A stretch of DNA of 64,000 bases from Solen grandis (Eukaryota; Mollusca; Bivalvia; Adapedonta; Solenidae). The notes under the pieces are model-generated. The model worked only from the letters and a program-made list of their open reading frames with translations, was not told where the DNA came from and did no database searches. This document shows, piece after piece, positions 22,240-35,130 of the stretch (the stretch's first letter is position 1; each line of letters opens with the position of its first letter). The translations under genes were made by a program, and so were the position numbers. The DNA is taken from positions 61,630,814 to 61,694,813 of the forward strand of contig CM037783.1 of NCBI GenBank assembly GCA_021229015.1, in the 5' to 3' direction.

Positions 22240-25130
22240 ATTTTGTCCAGGCATCGGCCAATTTTATATTCCTTGAACTTTAATCATGTGAGTGGAGACA
22301 CATATAAAAATAGCATTAATGATAGTGTGAGGAATTGTATTAACTGGGAAAAGGTCCGCACAGAGCACATTAACTCTTACACAGCAAAGTTGAATAGTGA
22401 ATTTGATAACCAATTAGAATACCTTTTTATAACTGACGAAAATGATCGGGCTTATGAATACTATATGTAAATGTGCTGACTCCTCTTTTCCAAAGAAAAG
22501 ATTTAAATCACACCTTTAAGAACTTACATATTTACATAGGAAAATGAAGGAATACTTACGTAAGCTCGACCATAACCTTCAGCTCACTGGAAGAAAGTTA
22601 ACTCTAGAAAAAACAGACTTCGTTCCAAGTTAAGTGATGGCATAGTATTCAATGGTGAAATGTACAGGGCGAGAGAGGATTTTAGTTGAGCAATGGGGCA
22701 ATTATTTTCAGACTCTATACATGCCATCTGAGTCACCGGACTTAGATGATGGATGGAAGAAAATAGTTACAGCGACAGTTAACCAAAAATATCGGAACTT
22801 TAAACCAGATGGAAATGCCACTGTACCCGTAGATGTTGTAGAATCATCGATTAAGTCTCTTAAGAAAAGGAAAGCCAGTGGACCGGATGGAATATCGGAT
22901 GGACACATATTGGTTGCGAATGAGACACTTACCCCGATATTATCAAAGCTATTTACAACATATTACGGATAGGGCATATTCCAGAAACAATGAAACTAGG
23001 TGAGATAATTGTCTTACACAAAGGCGGGAGAAAGAGAAAATATAATTCCAATAATTATCGAGCGATAACTATGTCGTCCAGCATCCTGGAGCTATACGAA
23101 ATGGTGCTCCTTGACCGCTGTAAAGACAAAATAGTTCATAAATTAAAGCGTCGACAGGGTGGTTTTTAAAAACAGCTGGGTTGCATAATGACTTCATTTT
23201 CACTTCGCAAGTCTCTTTATTATGCGAGATAGAACTCATCTTGCCTATATATATGTTACCTTGATGCTCCCCAGGCATTTGACCGTGTATGGCACGACGG
23301 TCTATTCTACAAACTGTTAACATTAAATATAGAATATAATGTAATTGATTACACAGCACTAGTTTCATTGAGAAACATGTATAAAGATGTGAAATGTAAT
23401 GTACGGTTTCAGGGATTACATTCAACGAATTCCCTATCTTTCAGGGCACGAGAGGCAAGGCTTCATCCCTGATGTATGTTAGATTTATAGATGGACTCAT
23501 TAGTGAGCTAGAAGAATACAGGTGTGTGGTGTGTCTATATGACATAAAAATGTGTTCACCCACCGTAGCAGATAATATGGCTTTAGTATCATATTCTAAA
23601 ACCGGAATGGACAGTATGTTAGATATATGTTGCAATTATGCACATAAGTGGAGATACTTTTATAACCCTGGAAAATGTTCGAAAGTTCTGTTGAATGAAC
23701 AAAGACTCAGTACAAATGTTAAAAACAGTCTTTTTTTCTGGGTTCGAACCCCATACTGATATGTGATATATACACACATTTGGGTATTATAATCGACAGC
23801 AACCTAAGTGTGAAAGAGTTTATAAATGAAGCATGTATAATGCTACGTGGAACATACTTAAATTTATGTAGTTGTGGTTTAGGTCCAGTTGCACTTAGTG
23901 CGATGACACTTCAGACACTGTATTGTTCAGTAATTATTCTAAAGGCGCTATACGGCTGTGAAACATGGTATTCATTTTCAGAGGAAAAGACATGAGAAGA
24001 CTTGAGATCGCTCACCGCTTCTGTATCAAGCACATGCAGGGATATAAAAGGAACACTAACACAGTATATGTACTCAGCACGCTAGATATGATGCCAATAG
24101 AGACATTAATCGACTCCCGTTAACTGCAGTTCCTGGGGCAATTGTGTCGATAACCGTGCAAATACCTAGCAAAGGAGGTGTTAGTTAATAGACTATTACG
24201 ATTCTGCAATGACGACAAACAAACAATTGCTTTTATTCCTGATATATATAGAATAATGCAGAAATATCGTTTAACGAACTACCTGTCTAAATTATAATAC
24301 GTAGATAAAGGTTCATTTCATGGAAAACCATTGTTAGAAAGAACGCCACCCTTCCGGGCAAACTGTTAATAGTGCAAGACCTTAGACATTATAATGACCA
24401 TGTGATTACGCACGACTGCATCCAGCCCAATAAATGTTCACCAATTTGGACTATTGCGAAAGTGCAGCCAATGCAGCGTCAAGTGTGTGCTGCCTTATTA
24501 TTAAAGATTATAGGAACATATGTGTCACGTCCATATATTCAAGCATGTGATCTGTGCGGTCTTAGAAATGAAAATATAACTATACATGCACTGTGTTTTT
24601 GAAGTAAGAGAGACAGATAAAGGAAAAATATATGGGATATTCTTGTTCAATGTAAAGGGGTTAAATACTTTATGGTATTAATTTCAATGGATGTCCACCA
24701 GCAATGTAATGCATTGTTAAAGCTTGCATTAAAAAAATAATGGACTGATATTCGCACATTTTCAAATCACCTTGGCTGTTGTTAAGATCATGACTGGTTA
24801 AATGACTTTAATGATTTAATTGGCATGAATCAATTTTGTGGAATTGTTTAGATCTAGGAACAGATGGATAACTGGGCATATTAACCATATAATTTCGTAG
24901 TTTATTACATATCCTATCACTTGTATGGATATGCTATACCCCTCATGTTTGATATAAAATCTTAATTTTGGGTTTATTGTTTATTAGTTTTAATTCTGAT
25001 GTGGATATTTGATTGCATATTTATGAGTTTGTAATGTATTACAGTTGTTACTTTTGTTTTGTTTCTTTGGCACTGTATATATATTTTGCTCTTCGATGTA
25101 TCGGAGGAAATAAAGGTATCTATCTATCAT
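22240..25130 (+). mobile_element. Decayed LINE with endonuclease end, reverse transcriptase and 3' tail
   Basis: From left to right: RHRPILYSLNFNHV (end of an endonuclease domain), then EQWGNYFQTLYMPSESPDL. A reverse transcriptase follows, with LKKRKASGPDGISDGHI near 22,860, DAPQAFDRVWHDG near 23,265, and VADNMALVSYSK near 23,562, where YADD would be expected. C-terminal blocks include LGIIIDSNLSV and LYGCETWYSF. The 3' end is AAATAAAGG followed by (TATC)n at about 25,127, a typical non-LTR tail. Several frameshifts and stops show it is dead. It is close to full length apart from its 5' end. Confidence 0.85.
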
Positions 25131-25878
25131 TGATTATAACTTATCTTATACTAATACCTACTGCATTTACTTGAAGTACTTGAAGCATGGGTATGTCATG
25201 TGTGTTACCACTTAGCCAAGGCAATCATTTTTTTTTCTCTCATCGAGGTAAATATTACAAATAGAAATCAATTTCATATTTTAGTTTAACGATATTATTC
25301 ACTGCAGTGTCATTTTTAATGTGTATAATACAAGCATTTTGCAACACTTTGGATCATGTGCAAATTATTTATAAGTGGTATATAGTGAATTAATATTTAT
25401 ATTTAACATCAACGCTTTGTTTTATATACACCGAGATGCTTCATGAGTACTTTCAAACTCGACTTTAAAAAAAGTTTTTGTTGTGCTTGATAATGTTTTA
25501 TGTCCAATAACATTTTATATTTGGACATTGTACCGATATTTAATATGACAATTACGTGGTAGAAACCAGTAATGAAATTTATATACAGAAGATATAGGAC
25601 ATTGTGAATTCCATATTTTAGATGTTTTCTTATATATCTATAATAAGTCTGAGAGGAATTGGGATTTAATATAATGAAAACTATGTAACTCAGTTGTTAA
25701 TTCAAAATTATTTTATGGGTATGACATGAGTCATTCTTTATCAACTATACAGATTTCTGTTTGATTCTTTTTCTATCAAGATCTCAACATTCCTGACCTT
25801 TGTTAACTCATCTTTTATTCAAGAAAATGAATAAAAAAAGGTCTGTGTAAAGAATATTTTGAGAATCAGACATATTTT
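25131..25878. other. AT-rich intergenic sequence
   Basis: No gene or repeat recognised. Confidence 0.4.
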
Positions 25879-26024
25879 ATTAATGAAGAACATAACCAAC
25901 TGACCACAGCCGTCTGATGAATTTTCCCCTAGTTACAAATCCAAGGGCTTCATGACTAACATGACATCCAGCTATTTTTTCAGGTTCATACGTTTGTCTA
26001 CGCAAATGTTGAAATCTGTATAGT
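25879..26024 (-). pseudogene. Broken chitin-binding (CBM14-like) exon
   Basis: On the minus strand, after an acceptor-like aacag, the frame DYTDFNICVDKRMNLKK aligns with DCLGFYICADGWTYEE of the open exon at 34.1 kb. It then hits TAG. In the next frame the similarity continues (AGCHVSHEALGFVTRGKFI against DGWFFSHGAHGCVPRGSFI). Most cysteines are lost. It is a frameshifted relic of the same exon type. Confidence 0.65.
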
Positions 26025-26819
26025 CTGTTGTAGGAATACATACCCGTTGCAAAATACCTGGTGTGTATTGAAAATATTCTGTATATTACATTTTGCCTCT
26101 TATGTCCGACAGAAACAATAATGGGAAGTTATGCACCTGGGTTTTCGTCCATTGAGTTTTCAGAGTTACCCACATGCGCAGTTCTGGTTTAAAAACTGGA
26201 TGCTTGGCAGGCCCGAGATATTTAACAACGGACAAAAACCATAGTCAATCGTTCGACCTTTGAAGCCATTAATGTAATGTGGAGTCCATAGTCTGTCCGC
26301 GAATAGGTTAGGTAAACCCTCGCAGTTTGGATATTTCAGACGGCAATGTGTAAAGTGATGCTCGAAATGTCATTTGTGAGCCCAGTATTCACCTGTAAAT
26401 TGAATATGAAAATTTAAAACCGATAGCATCATATTTTTATTTCTATGCAAATAAGAATGACATATATTAGAACCAGTCCAGTATCTGTGAATTTTTCTTA
26501 CATCCTACTCCAGAAGGTAGTAAAAAGGGAATGTCTTAAGCGCTTTACATTCACGCATATCATAGCTCTTGAAATCAAGCCATTTTCATTATAACAAACT
26601 AAAATCAATTCCATTATTTTTTCAACACTGTATGAGACTTTGGCCTCGAATGCGAATGTCAGTGCTCAGTAGTTTTGATTTGGATTGTGCTAGATGTGTA
26701 TGCATGTTTATCTATCGACACGACGAAGATAGAGATTAATGAAGGAATACCCAGGAATCGCTGGGTATTAGAGAGAGGAACTTTAAAAGCAAATATCTTA
26801 TGATATTATTGACATCAGG
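26025..26819. other. Intergenic sequence, no gene seen
   Basis: No feature I can support. Confidence 0.4.
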
Positions 26820-27210
26820 GCTTAGCCCCCAACTTGGTTGTCATGTTTTCCGATAGATAAAAAAAAATCAAGCAAACTTAACAGAGAGTGTTTTAAAAAA
26901 AGTCTGTGACAAATTACTTTGAAGTCTAGCTAGTTTTTTTGGACAAGAAGATTTTTCAGATGTGAACTATATATAAAAAAAAGAAAACGGTCACCGCCCT
27001 CTGCTGACCATGTTTTTAACAGATAAAACATTGGACAATCCTTTAAAATTCGTCACAATAAACATCTTCGCCTTATTACTTTAATATCCAGCCAGTAATT
27101 CTGGACAAGAAGTTTTTTTCAATCTCGTATTATATGCATATTAGATAAATTGGTCCCGGCCTATGGTGGTCATGTTTTTGAGGGATCAAAAATCTCTAAG
27201 AACCTCAGAA
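26820..27210 (+). repeat. Imperfect tandem repeat, about three units
   Basis: Three diverged units share a block of the type gtcatgttttt-gatcaaaa (near 26,840, 27,007 and 27,166) and a block ggacaagaagttttttt (near 26,940 and 27,103). Unit spacing is about 160 bases. Confidence 0.5.
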
Positions 27211-27689
27211 AGTGAGCGTCAATGTTTGAGCATTGTGTCTAATTAATCCATGCTACATTGCTTTTACTTACCGCGCGGACAGTATTTAAAAACAAGACAT
27301 CCAATACTAGTAAATTATATCATGCAAAAAAAAAAAAAAAAATCAGTGTACGTACAATACTTCGAAATAAAGAATTCATTAAATTTTCATGTGAGGTAGG
27401 AACAAGCTGCACAAGTTTTCTTATTTTACCATATATCTAAATAATTGAAAAGGTTTACATAACCAGTAACGTAAAACAAACATTAATTGTAAATAAAATA
27501 AAATAACATTCTTCGAAGAACAGTAATAATGAAATACGACCATTGTGTTTATGTATCGCATAGAAATAAGAATAGGTGCTTGTTCTGTATGTACGCCGCA
27601 TAATTATGTTTTTAACAAGCTTCTGGTTTATAGGCATTTATTAAGTAATGGTCCAGTTCAGGAATTGTTGTAATACATATTTTTTATGG

Positions 27690-30290
27690 AAAATATTTCT
27701 CTCAAAATTACGCAAATAAGAATATACGTTATCAAATGCATACATCGAATGATTCAAAATGGCCGTCAAATGCATAAAAAGCAAAACTATCGACATAGAC
27801 GTGTTTGTGAGATTAAAATGGGGCGCTCGCCGTTATCGCACCGCCCCTCTATAGTGAGTCAGCTTACAGATATCAGCAGATCCTAGCATGATTATCTTGT
27901 GTATGAAGGTCAAAGTATGTTGTTCCATGGATGTCACATGCACTTAAAAAGTTAATTCGAAAAGGAAAACGTTGGTATAGAAAAGCTAGGATAAAAATAC
28001 TGCTTATCTATGGGATAAATTTAGACGCATCAGAAATAATAAAGTTTCGGCTATCCGACAGGCAAAAACAAATTAGTACTCTAAAATCTCCGAAAAAAAT
28101 TCTTTACAACCAAAAGGATGTTGGGAAATACTTACGTTTTTTCTAGGGTCAAATAAAAAGCAACTTATTAATGGTCTTATTGATCCACAGAATGGTAGCC
28201 TACTCCTAGAAGACTTTGATAAAGCCGAAATGTTAAAAACATATTTTAGAAATCAAACTATATAGGACGACAGTAATCACGGACTATCTCATATTAGTAT
28301 CCCTGCACATATACAGCTTAGAAATATACACCTTTGAGACCAACAAATAAAAGACATCCTTGATACACTACCTATAAATAAAACCTCAGGCCCGGATGTA
28401 ATCGCCTAGATACTAATTTCTTTACCACTTTTCAGTCTGGTTTTCTTCCTGTCGATTCTACAATTAACGTTTCTTTATAATACTTTTTGCAAGGCTCTTG
28501 ATGAAGGACTAGAAGTCAGGACGGTTTTCTTTGATATAAGTAAAGCCTTCGATAAAGTATGGCATGTAGGTCTTCTCCGTAAACTACAGGCAACTGGTAT
28601 TAATGGAAATCTCCTTATTTGGTTTCAAGATTATTTAACAAACAGACGATAAAGAGTAGTGTTGCATGGGGGAAATTCTAATTGGTTGTATCTCGAGGCC
28701 GGAGTGTCTCAAGGCTCCATACTTTGTCCTCTACGTTTTTCTGATTTATATAAATGACATAGTTGAAAGTATTGGATCGAATATTAGACTATTTGCAGAT
28801 GATTCAAATCTCTTCATCGTCGTAAATGATGCAGTAACCTCTTCTAAAATTCTTCAAAATGATATTCAAACTATTTCCGAATGGGCTGATAAGTTGCTTG
28901 TTGTCTTTAATCCCACAAAAATTACTTCTTTTACTTTCTCTAGGAAACAGAACCCAAAATCCTATCCAACTCTGTATATGTACAAACAACCTATATCCGA
29001 ATCTTCTTCTCATACACATTTAGGTGTTTTATTATCAAGTGATTGCACACGGGATGATTAGTTCCAACATATACAAGAACAGGCTCTTAAAAGAATTTGT
29101 GTTCTCAAAAAACTTAAGTTTCGTCTTGATCGGAAGACACTTGAAATCATATACTTTTCATTTATAAGACCTATTCTAGAATATGCCGATGTCGTTTGGG
29201 ATAATTGTACTGAGCATGAAAAAGAAGAATTGCAAAAGATACAAAATGATTCTGGTCGCATCGTATGTGGTGTAACTAAGTTTATCTCAATATCTGAACT
29301 GAATAAGAACTCTTCTTGTCCACTGTAGCCGTAAGACGGCAAAAACATAAATTATGTATATTTTTCAGAATGAAGCATAAATTAGTTCCAGAATATCTTA
29401 CATCTCTTGTTCCAGCCACGGTTGGATAACTATCGACTAAGGAATGCCCTAAATTCATAAACAGTTTTTGCTAGATCTTCATCATATTATTCGTCTTTCC
29501 TTCCGTCAACGATGCGAGAATGGAATGAACTTCCCCAGTCTATAAAATAATGCCAATCATTATCCACTTTCAAATTGTATCTTGATATGGGGTCCAACCA
29601 ATGTCCATTCATACTTCTACTACGGTGACCAAAAACTTCAAGTTCTACACACAAGGCTAAGGACACACTGTAGCGCACTTAATTCTCACCTCCATTCAAA
29701 AATGTTGTTCTATCACCATTATGTTCTTGTGGAGCCATAGAGGACAATGATCATTATTTTTCTACTTGTCCACAATTCACAAATATGCGTCAATCACTTC
29801 TATATAATATAGCAAGCATATGCGAAACAAGTCTATCTGTTCGAGATACTAAACGATTTACATAAATAACACAGCCTCGCTTAAATTCAAATTTGAATGG
29901 TTGTCACGATAAAGGTACCCGTTTTCTTTCATCACCTGTTTCTCTTCCATCTTATTTCTTTACCATTTTTTATCCAAATATATTCATCCCTATTCATAGT
30001 TAAATGTTCAATATCATGACTTTATATCAGATTATGCCATTTCCTTTTTCATGTATGTATAGTTTAATAGTTGATCAAACGTTTTCTATTTGTTAAACAA
30101 ACATAATATGAGTCATTTCACTCTCGCCAGTTGCATTTGAAACTTACATTTGTCGAAGAGAAGTATTATAAGCAATCTGCTTTCACTTCAATCCAGTTAT
30201 TTCACAAATTATGGCACTATTCATATTGTTTCTACCCTTTATGTTTGTTTGAATGTGAATAATAAAAAAATGTTTAAACTAAACTAAGGT
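27690..30290 (+). mobile_element. Decayed LINE (jockey/CR1-like) with FADD reverse transcriptase
   Basis: Pieces in order: LIRKGKRWYRKARIK near 27,950, NKTSGPDVIA near 28,378, VFFDISKAFDKVWHVGLLRK near 28,523, and GVSQGSILCPL near 28,705. Then come FLIYINDIV and RLFADDSNLFIVV near 28,785, which hold the catalytic Asp pair. The thumb region follows (WADKLLVVFNPTK and PILEYADVVWDNC). A C-terminal RLRTHCSALNSHL-type block lies near 29,660. Stops split it into at least five frames. The 3' end is an AT-rich tail near 30,280. One 131-codon piece is still open but cannot act alone. Confidence 0.85.
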
Positions 30291-30299
30291 CAAAGCAAT

Positions 30300-31635
30300 T
30301 ACACAGTCTAAGTAAAAAACCGTATGCGGCAGCTATAGAGCGACATATTTTCGAACGTTCGTGTATTTAATTACCACCTGGTTCCCGGTTACATTATCTT
30401 TTCTCAGAGCAGGAAATAACTCGGAAAAAAAGATAGCGACGGTTTGCAAGAACAAGTATACACAACGGGACAAAGTTAAACTCGGACAAATCTATTTTTC
30501 CGAACTTTAGTGCACACAAAAGAATAATGACTAGTGTACCCCTAATATCACCGCTACGATTAACGAACACAAATTGCTTATTAAATCAGCTATAAATGGT
30601 AAAGTTGTCAAGTTTCTTTACATTCAGTAGATGATGACACTATTCTGTTAGTGATATAATGGACGCGATATGGTGTGCGTTATTTCATTTGCATATTAAA
30701 TGCGTGATAACGCAGGTGTCATTAATTTATAACTATTCTGGAGAATCCAGTCCTTGCAAGCATAAGAAGTTATTTCAAGAAAAAATAACAAGACGATTTC
30801 TTACTTTTATATCAAACATATCATCGAATGCATCAATATATTCCATTCCAATGTAATAGACTGTCAACGATAATTGAAAATAAATTAAAAAAAGGCTGTC
30901 CAAATCCAACAAGTCAGAAATATTATTTCAAAAATGGCATCTTGAGTTTTCGACAGTGAATTCAAAATGAGTCACAAGTAATGTAGAGACCCAATCTATA
31001 AACAACAGTTGCAATGATGTTCTGTGTTCTTCCTAAAAACACAGATTGGTCTGCACAATTTAAGGTGATCCAAATGAGAACAAGCAACACTATCACACTT
31101 ACAGTGTACATTTTATTATCGGATGTCCTTCGAGCTTGGTAACTTGGAGTACAGTTGCTATTTTTCTTTAACTTTGTTGACTTTCATATAGAGAGTCCCT
31201 GTAATTTTGAGTGTAAACCTACACTTTTTTAAGAACAGATGATAGTTTACATTAATCAAACATCGTCTGATTGCTGAGTGTTATCGTTAGATTTAACACG
31301 TGGTTTAAAATGATAAAAAGAAGCATTAGTGAAAATAGTATAAAATCGGTACTTCATAATTAAATGAATGTTTTTATCTGTTTGCCAAACATTTTCAATA
31401 AAAAAAATATGGAAAAAAGGAACACTCAATTTTGCAAATTGCCGATGATTTTCCTGTAAAATCACGCCACACTCGAAGTTAAATATTGCATTACTGTCCA
31501 TATCCCGAGAATACCAACATGTCACGAACTGAATACCTGAGGATATGTTTTCGGTTGACATGTTTAGCTTTAGAAAATTGTGAGAAAAAAGCTTTTATAC
31601 TTATACACTTAGTTTAAGTATATATGTTCATTTAG
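30300..31635. other. AT-rich intergenic sequence
   Basis: No gene or repeat recognised. Confidence 0.4.
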
Positions 31636-31990
31636 TTACAGAACACTAGAAATTAATCTTTTATATAACAACAAGCATGTGGTAGAAAAAACATCATAAT
31701 CCATATAGTATTCAGACACAAAGAAGTACTTGTAAAAGGTGCCAATTTCATTGCGCATTCCGCAAGAAAGATTTTCAAAGTCGTCACATGCCTGTGTCTG
31801 ATCACTGGATACAACTGTGGGTATGGACATTCTTGGAGAAATGGTTCCGTCACATATAATGCACCGGCTGTACCCCTGTAGATGGAGAACGTGACAGTCT
31901 CGTTGTTACTACAGTTGTAGTAGAGCTGACATTCCAGTTCGTGTGGAAATATCCCGTCTGTGTCCCTGGTACACTACTGAGACATGGTAT
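31636..31990 (-). pseudogene. Broken chitin-binding (CBM14) exon, inverted relative of 7.8 kb
   Basis: On the minus strand the acceptor ttatattcag and most of the exon match 7,777-8,030: CTRDTDGIFPHELECQLYYN, then ALYVTEPFLQECPYPQL. An in-frame TAG replaces AAG just before the first cysteine. A one-base shift near 31,800 moves the last part (ACDDFENLSCGMRNE) to another frame. Similarity ends after GMRNEI. It is a dead copy in opposite orientation. Confidence 0.75.
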
Positions 31991-32696
31991 CTGAATATAA
32001 ATATACCCAACTAGTAAGGATGGCCATGATGATAATACTTGGTCATAAGGATAAATGATGTTTTGAGTAAGTTAGACTTTAGATATTATATGTGTATATG
32101 TACTATTTCTAATACATTTTGGTTTATGGAAAATGTGACACAAAAGATGCTGTGGGTATACAGTTTCCGAGAATACATAGAAACGATAGTGTAACATGCC
32201 AAGATCCAACAGTAAACAATAATTACTTAATATAATACAAAAACAATTTATGAATTTTCCTCGGCTACTTTGCCTAAACTGATTGATAAACAAAATAGAA
32301 ATATAAGATATACACATTCCTGGCTCCTTTCCAAGAACCAAACTATATAAATAAATTAGACGGTCTATATTGATTATAATGAACCTATATAAAAAATAAG
32401 AACATCTATTATTATCTAAACAAATCTCCGGTCAGTATTTAAACCTGACAAAAACCCTGTCAGAAGACAATACCAGTCTGAATTATATTCAAAGGATTTC
32501 AACTCGCGACTCGAGCTATTGGGCATCGGCAAATATTCCTGCACGAAGCTGGATTCGCCGAGAACCCTTGCCAGTATTTGTGCCTTACTCGGTACTCAAA
32601 GTCCCGAATAAATAATGTCTAAAACCATTTGGCGTTTCCACCGAAGTGACCACTACGGCTGCCAAACACAGACCGACTAATCTGAGTTATTGCGCA
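31991..32696. other. Intergenic sequence upstream (on minus) of the broken CBM14 exon
   Basis: No open frame with recognisable content. Confidence 0.35.
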
Positions 32697-32706
32697 CCTT
32701 TATATA
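32697..32706 (-). promoter_or_regulatory. TATA-box-like motif
   Basis: TATATAAAGG on the minus strand, with a relatively G+C-rich stretch downstream. It points toward the broken CBM14 exon about 700 bases away. It could be the old promoter of that gene or of an LTR, or simply chance in AT-rich DNA. Confidence 0.2.
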
Positions 32707-34043
32707 CCCGAGGTCACGCGCGCACTACCGGAAGTCAACATTCCTTATACACTCAAGTAGCGCCTAACCACTAAACTATGCTAAATAAGCGTCTAAAGAC
32801 CGAAGACTGAGAACCAAACTGACCGTTTGATAGAAATAAAGGTATAATAGCATACATTTCATGAAAGCAATTACGTATACTTTAAATTATTATAATAATA
32901 AATTTTTAAATAATAAATGACAAAAGAATTAATCATAACACGATTACGTACATTGAAATCAACATTTCAAAAGGACGGCTATAAAATGGGCCTCGAATTA
33001 AACAAGGGGGGTTGCTGTTCTATACAAACTTAACCGTCATGTTAGAAAAGCACTAAGCGGGCGGGACAAACAGGAGGAAGAAAGACTCACACAGTGGTTA
33101 ATTGATTGTACGTGAATGGCAAGTTCAGAGAGATACACCGTAACGGAAATAGTAACGAAAATTATAATGTTCAGGATTGTGAATATGGAGGTCAGGGGGA
33201 AAGCCATTAATGCTACATCCTGGAATGTAAACGACCTAGTCAGAAAACGTTCATACCAATGATTTTTTTTACAAATGTTGAATTCATTCTGTCTATTACA
33301 GAAACATGCATATCCATAAATAGACATATAGATCTGATAACAAACACTTACTTGAAAATAAGGTTTGCAATAGAAATAGAGGTAGAATTAACATAAGTAT
33401 AAGCATAAGTGTCTATTTCTAAATATGCTTATATTTAAGAAAAAGGTTAACATTCAATTAAATGGCTAAAACTTTAAATTATTAAATAGATTTATTACCT
33501 ATCAAATATATCATGGGCTCCTTTCTAAGCTACTTTTATTTTTATTATTATTTTCAAGGTCTATTTTTCTTGATAATGATAATAATTTAGCAAATATAAG
33601 TAATTGTCGATATATAATTTAGCTGCTTAACGTAGATGCCATTAGCAGAATGTCAAAATTTCATTCGTCCATTAAACCCTCTAGATGGCAGACGGAGCTT
33701 ATCAGTCACCGACAAGCCATGTTGCAGTCAGCATGCTATTCTTTTTTCTTCGGAACCTTATCCGCCAGTAAAGACATTTCCTTCAAATTATCATTGTCCA
33801 TTCAAACCATTGATCTTATTTACTGACATAGAATTTTGCATGGTATAAAAAGATAGAAAAAAGATAAACAAATAAAATCAAAATTAAATTTTGTTTGATA
33901 TTATGGCCACAATATATTTACGAAATCATTTCAAAGCATTTAGCCTTTCTTAAAAAGCAGGATTAAAACCAAAGGTTCATGGTGCATTGTATTGTTTCAT
34001 TTGTTTATTTTCATCGTAGTATGTAATATTATAATGTTTGCAT
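32707..34043. other. Intergenic sequence, no gene seen
   Basis: Short open frames only, without recognisable domains. Confidence 0.4.
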
Positions 34044-34171
34044 TTAAAACAATTCGTCAATAAAACTTCCCCTAGGGACACACCCATGGGCTCCGTGACT
34101 GAAAAACCAGCCATCCTGACAGGTCTCCTCGTACGTCCATCCGTCCGCGCAAATGTAGAAACCTAAACAGT
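34044..34171 (-). CDS. Exon encoding the C-terminal part of a chitin-binding type-2 (CBM14) domain
   Basis: After an acceptor (ctcccaaatcag), the minus-strand frame reads CLGFYIC, ADGWTYEETC, and QDGWFFSHGAHGC, then VPRGSFIDELF and TAA. The cysteine spacing C-x5-C-x9-C-x12-C is exactly that of peritrophin-A domains. The first cysteine would sit in an earlier exon; the usual last cysteine is absent. The exon starts in phase 1 and ends at a stop, so it looks like the last exon of a secreted chitin-binding protein. No upstream exon was recognised up to 36 kb. It is intact, while its closest relative in the window, at 25.9 kb, is broken. Confidence 0.6.
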
Positions 34172-34959
34172 CTGATTTGGGAGTAAGCTCAGTTCAACCC
34201 CTGTTAAATAATGGCTGGTGGATAAAACCCCTCCTTGATGGTGGTACATGTACCCCTAATAAAAAAAAATATGCCTTATCATTACAGTTATGACCAACAC
34301 AAATGCAATTTTGTCGGTCGTCATTTTGTCTTTGGAATTCGGAACGCGATACCCGGGGGTATACTAGTACTGCATTAAACAGTATATAGGTCAGTGTTCA
34401 TGGAACAGTCCTAGTATGTTTAAGTAAAGAAAACTAATAAACGTGTATGGATATTCAAACGACTTCCCTTCAATTCATCGATGATTTTAACACACATGAT
34501 GGTATGAAAACCCGAGTGAGGCATAGCAATGGCAACAAATTTTATAACACTTGAAAGAGATTTGACGTAGATAATAAGATACGAATTCTTCCGCTGGCGC
34601 TTTAGCATTTTATTAACAATACACAGTATAATCCCAGGAAACTGGATTTTTAGCAAGAATGGACGGTCTTTAACATGTTCTATGGTCAAAGGTAAGAAGA
34701 AATGTACTGTTTTCATGTTTACATTCAATGTTATCGTTTCGAAACATCGTGCGTGTCGATTCGCATTGCCCTTTTAACGTCAAACCACCTGTCCGAAGAT
34801 TTTAAAGACATTAATCGTGCGTTTCATCTGAGACCACAGTCTATGCACCTAGCACCGTGAATAGAATTATTCGAAATCTAGCAACTTAACCTCTTAGAAA
34901 TCCTAAATATTCTACGATTTGAACATGGTTTTATTGAAAAAAGAAGGGTGTTATTATTC

Positions 34960-35130
34960 GTTAATGGTCGGTGAGACGTGACTATTCCTCCAATAACAAA
35001 ATCTTTCAGCAAAAAGACGGCAGTTTGATTTTACAGTACTATGAAAGTCATTCACGTAAAGCCGAATGCTAAGAGGCCCAAGAACAGACCCCTATAGAAT
35101 TCCTTGTTACCTTATGGCACTAATTTGTTC
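34960..35130 (-). mobile_element. Short decayed LINE reverse transcriptase fragment
   Basis: On the minus strand the peptide GSVLGPLSIRLYVNDFHSTV is followed by SNCRLFAER. It matches the GSVLGPLLFLLYINDL...RLFADD region of jockey/CR1-type reverse transcriptases, with the FADD box mutated. The surrounding frame is broken. Confidence 0.65.
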
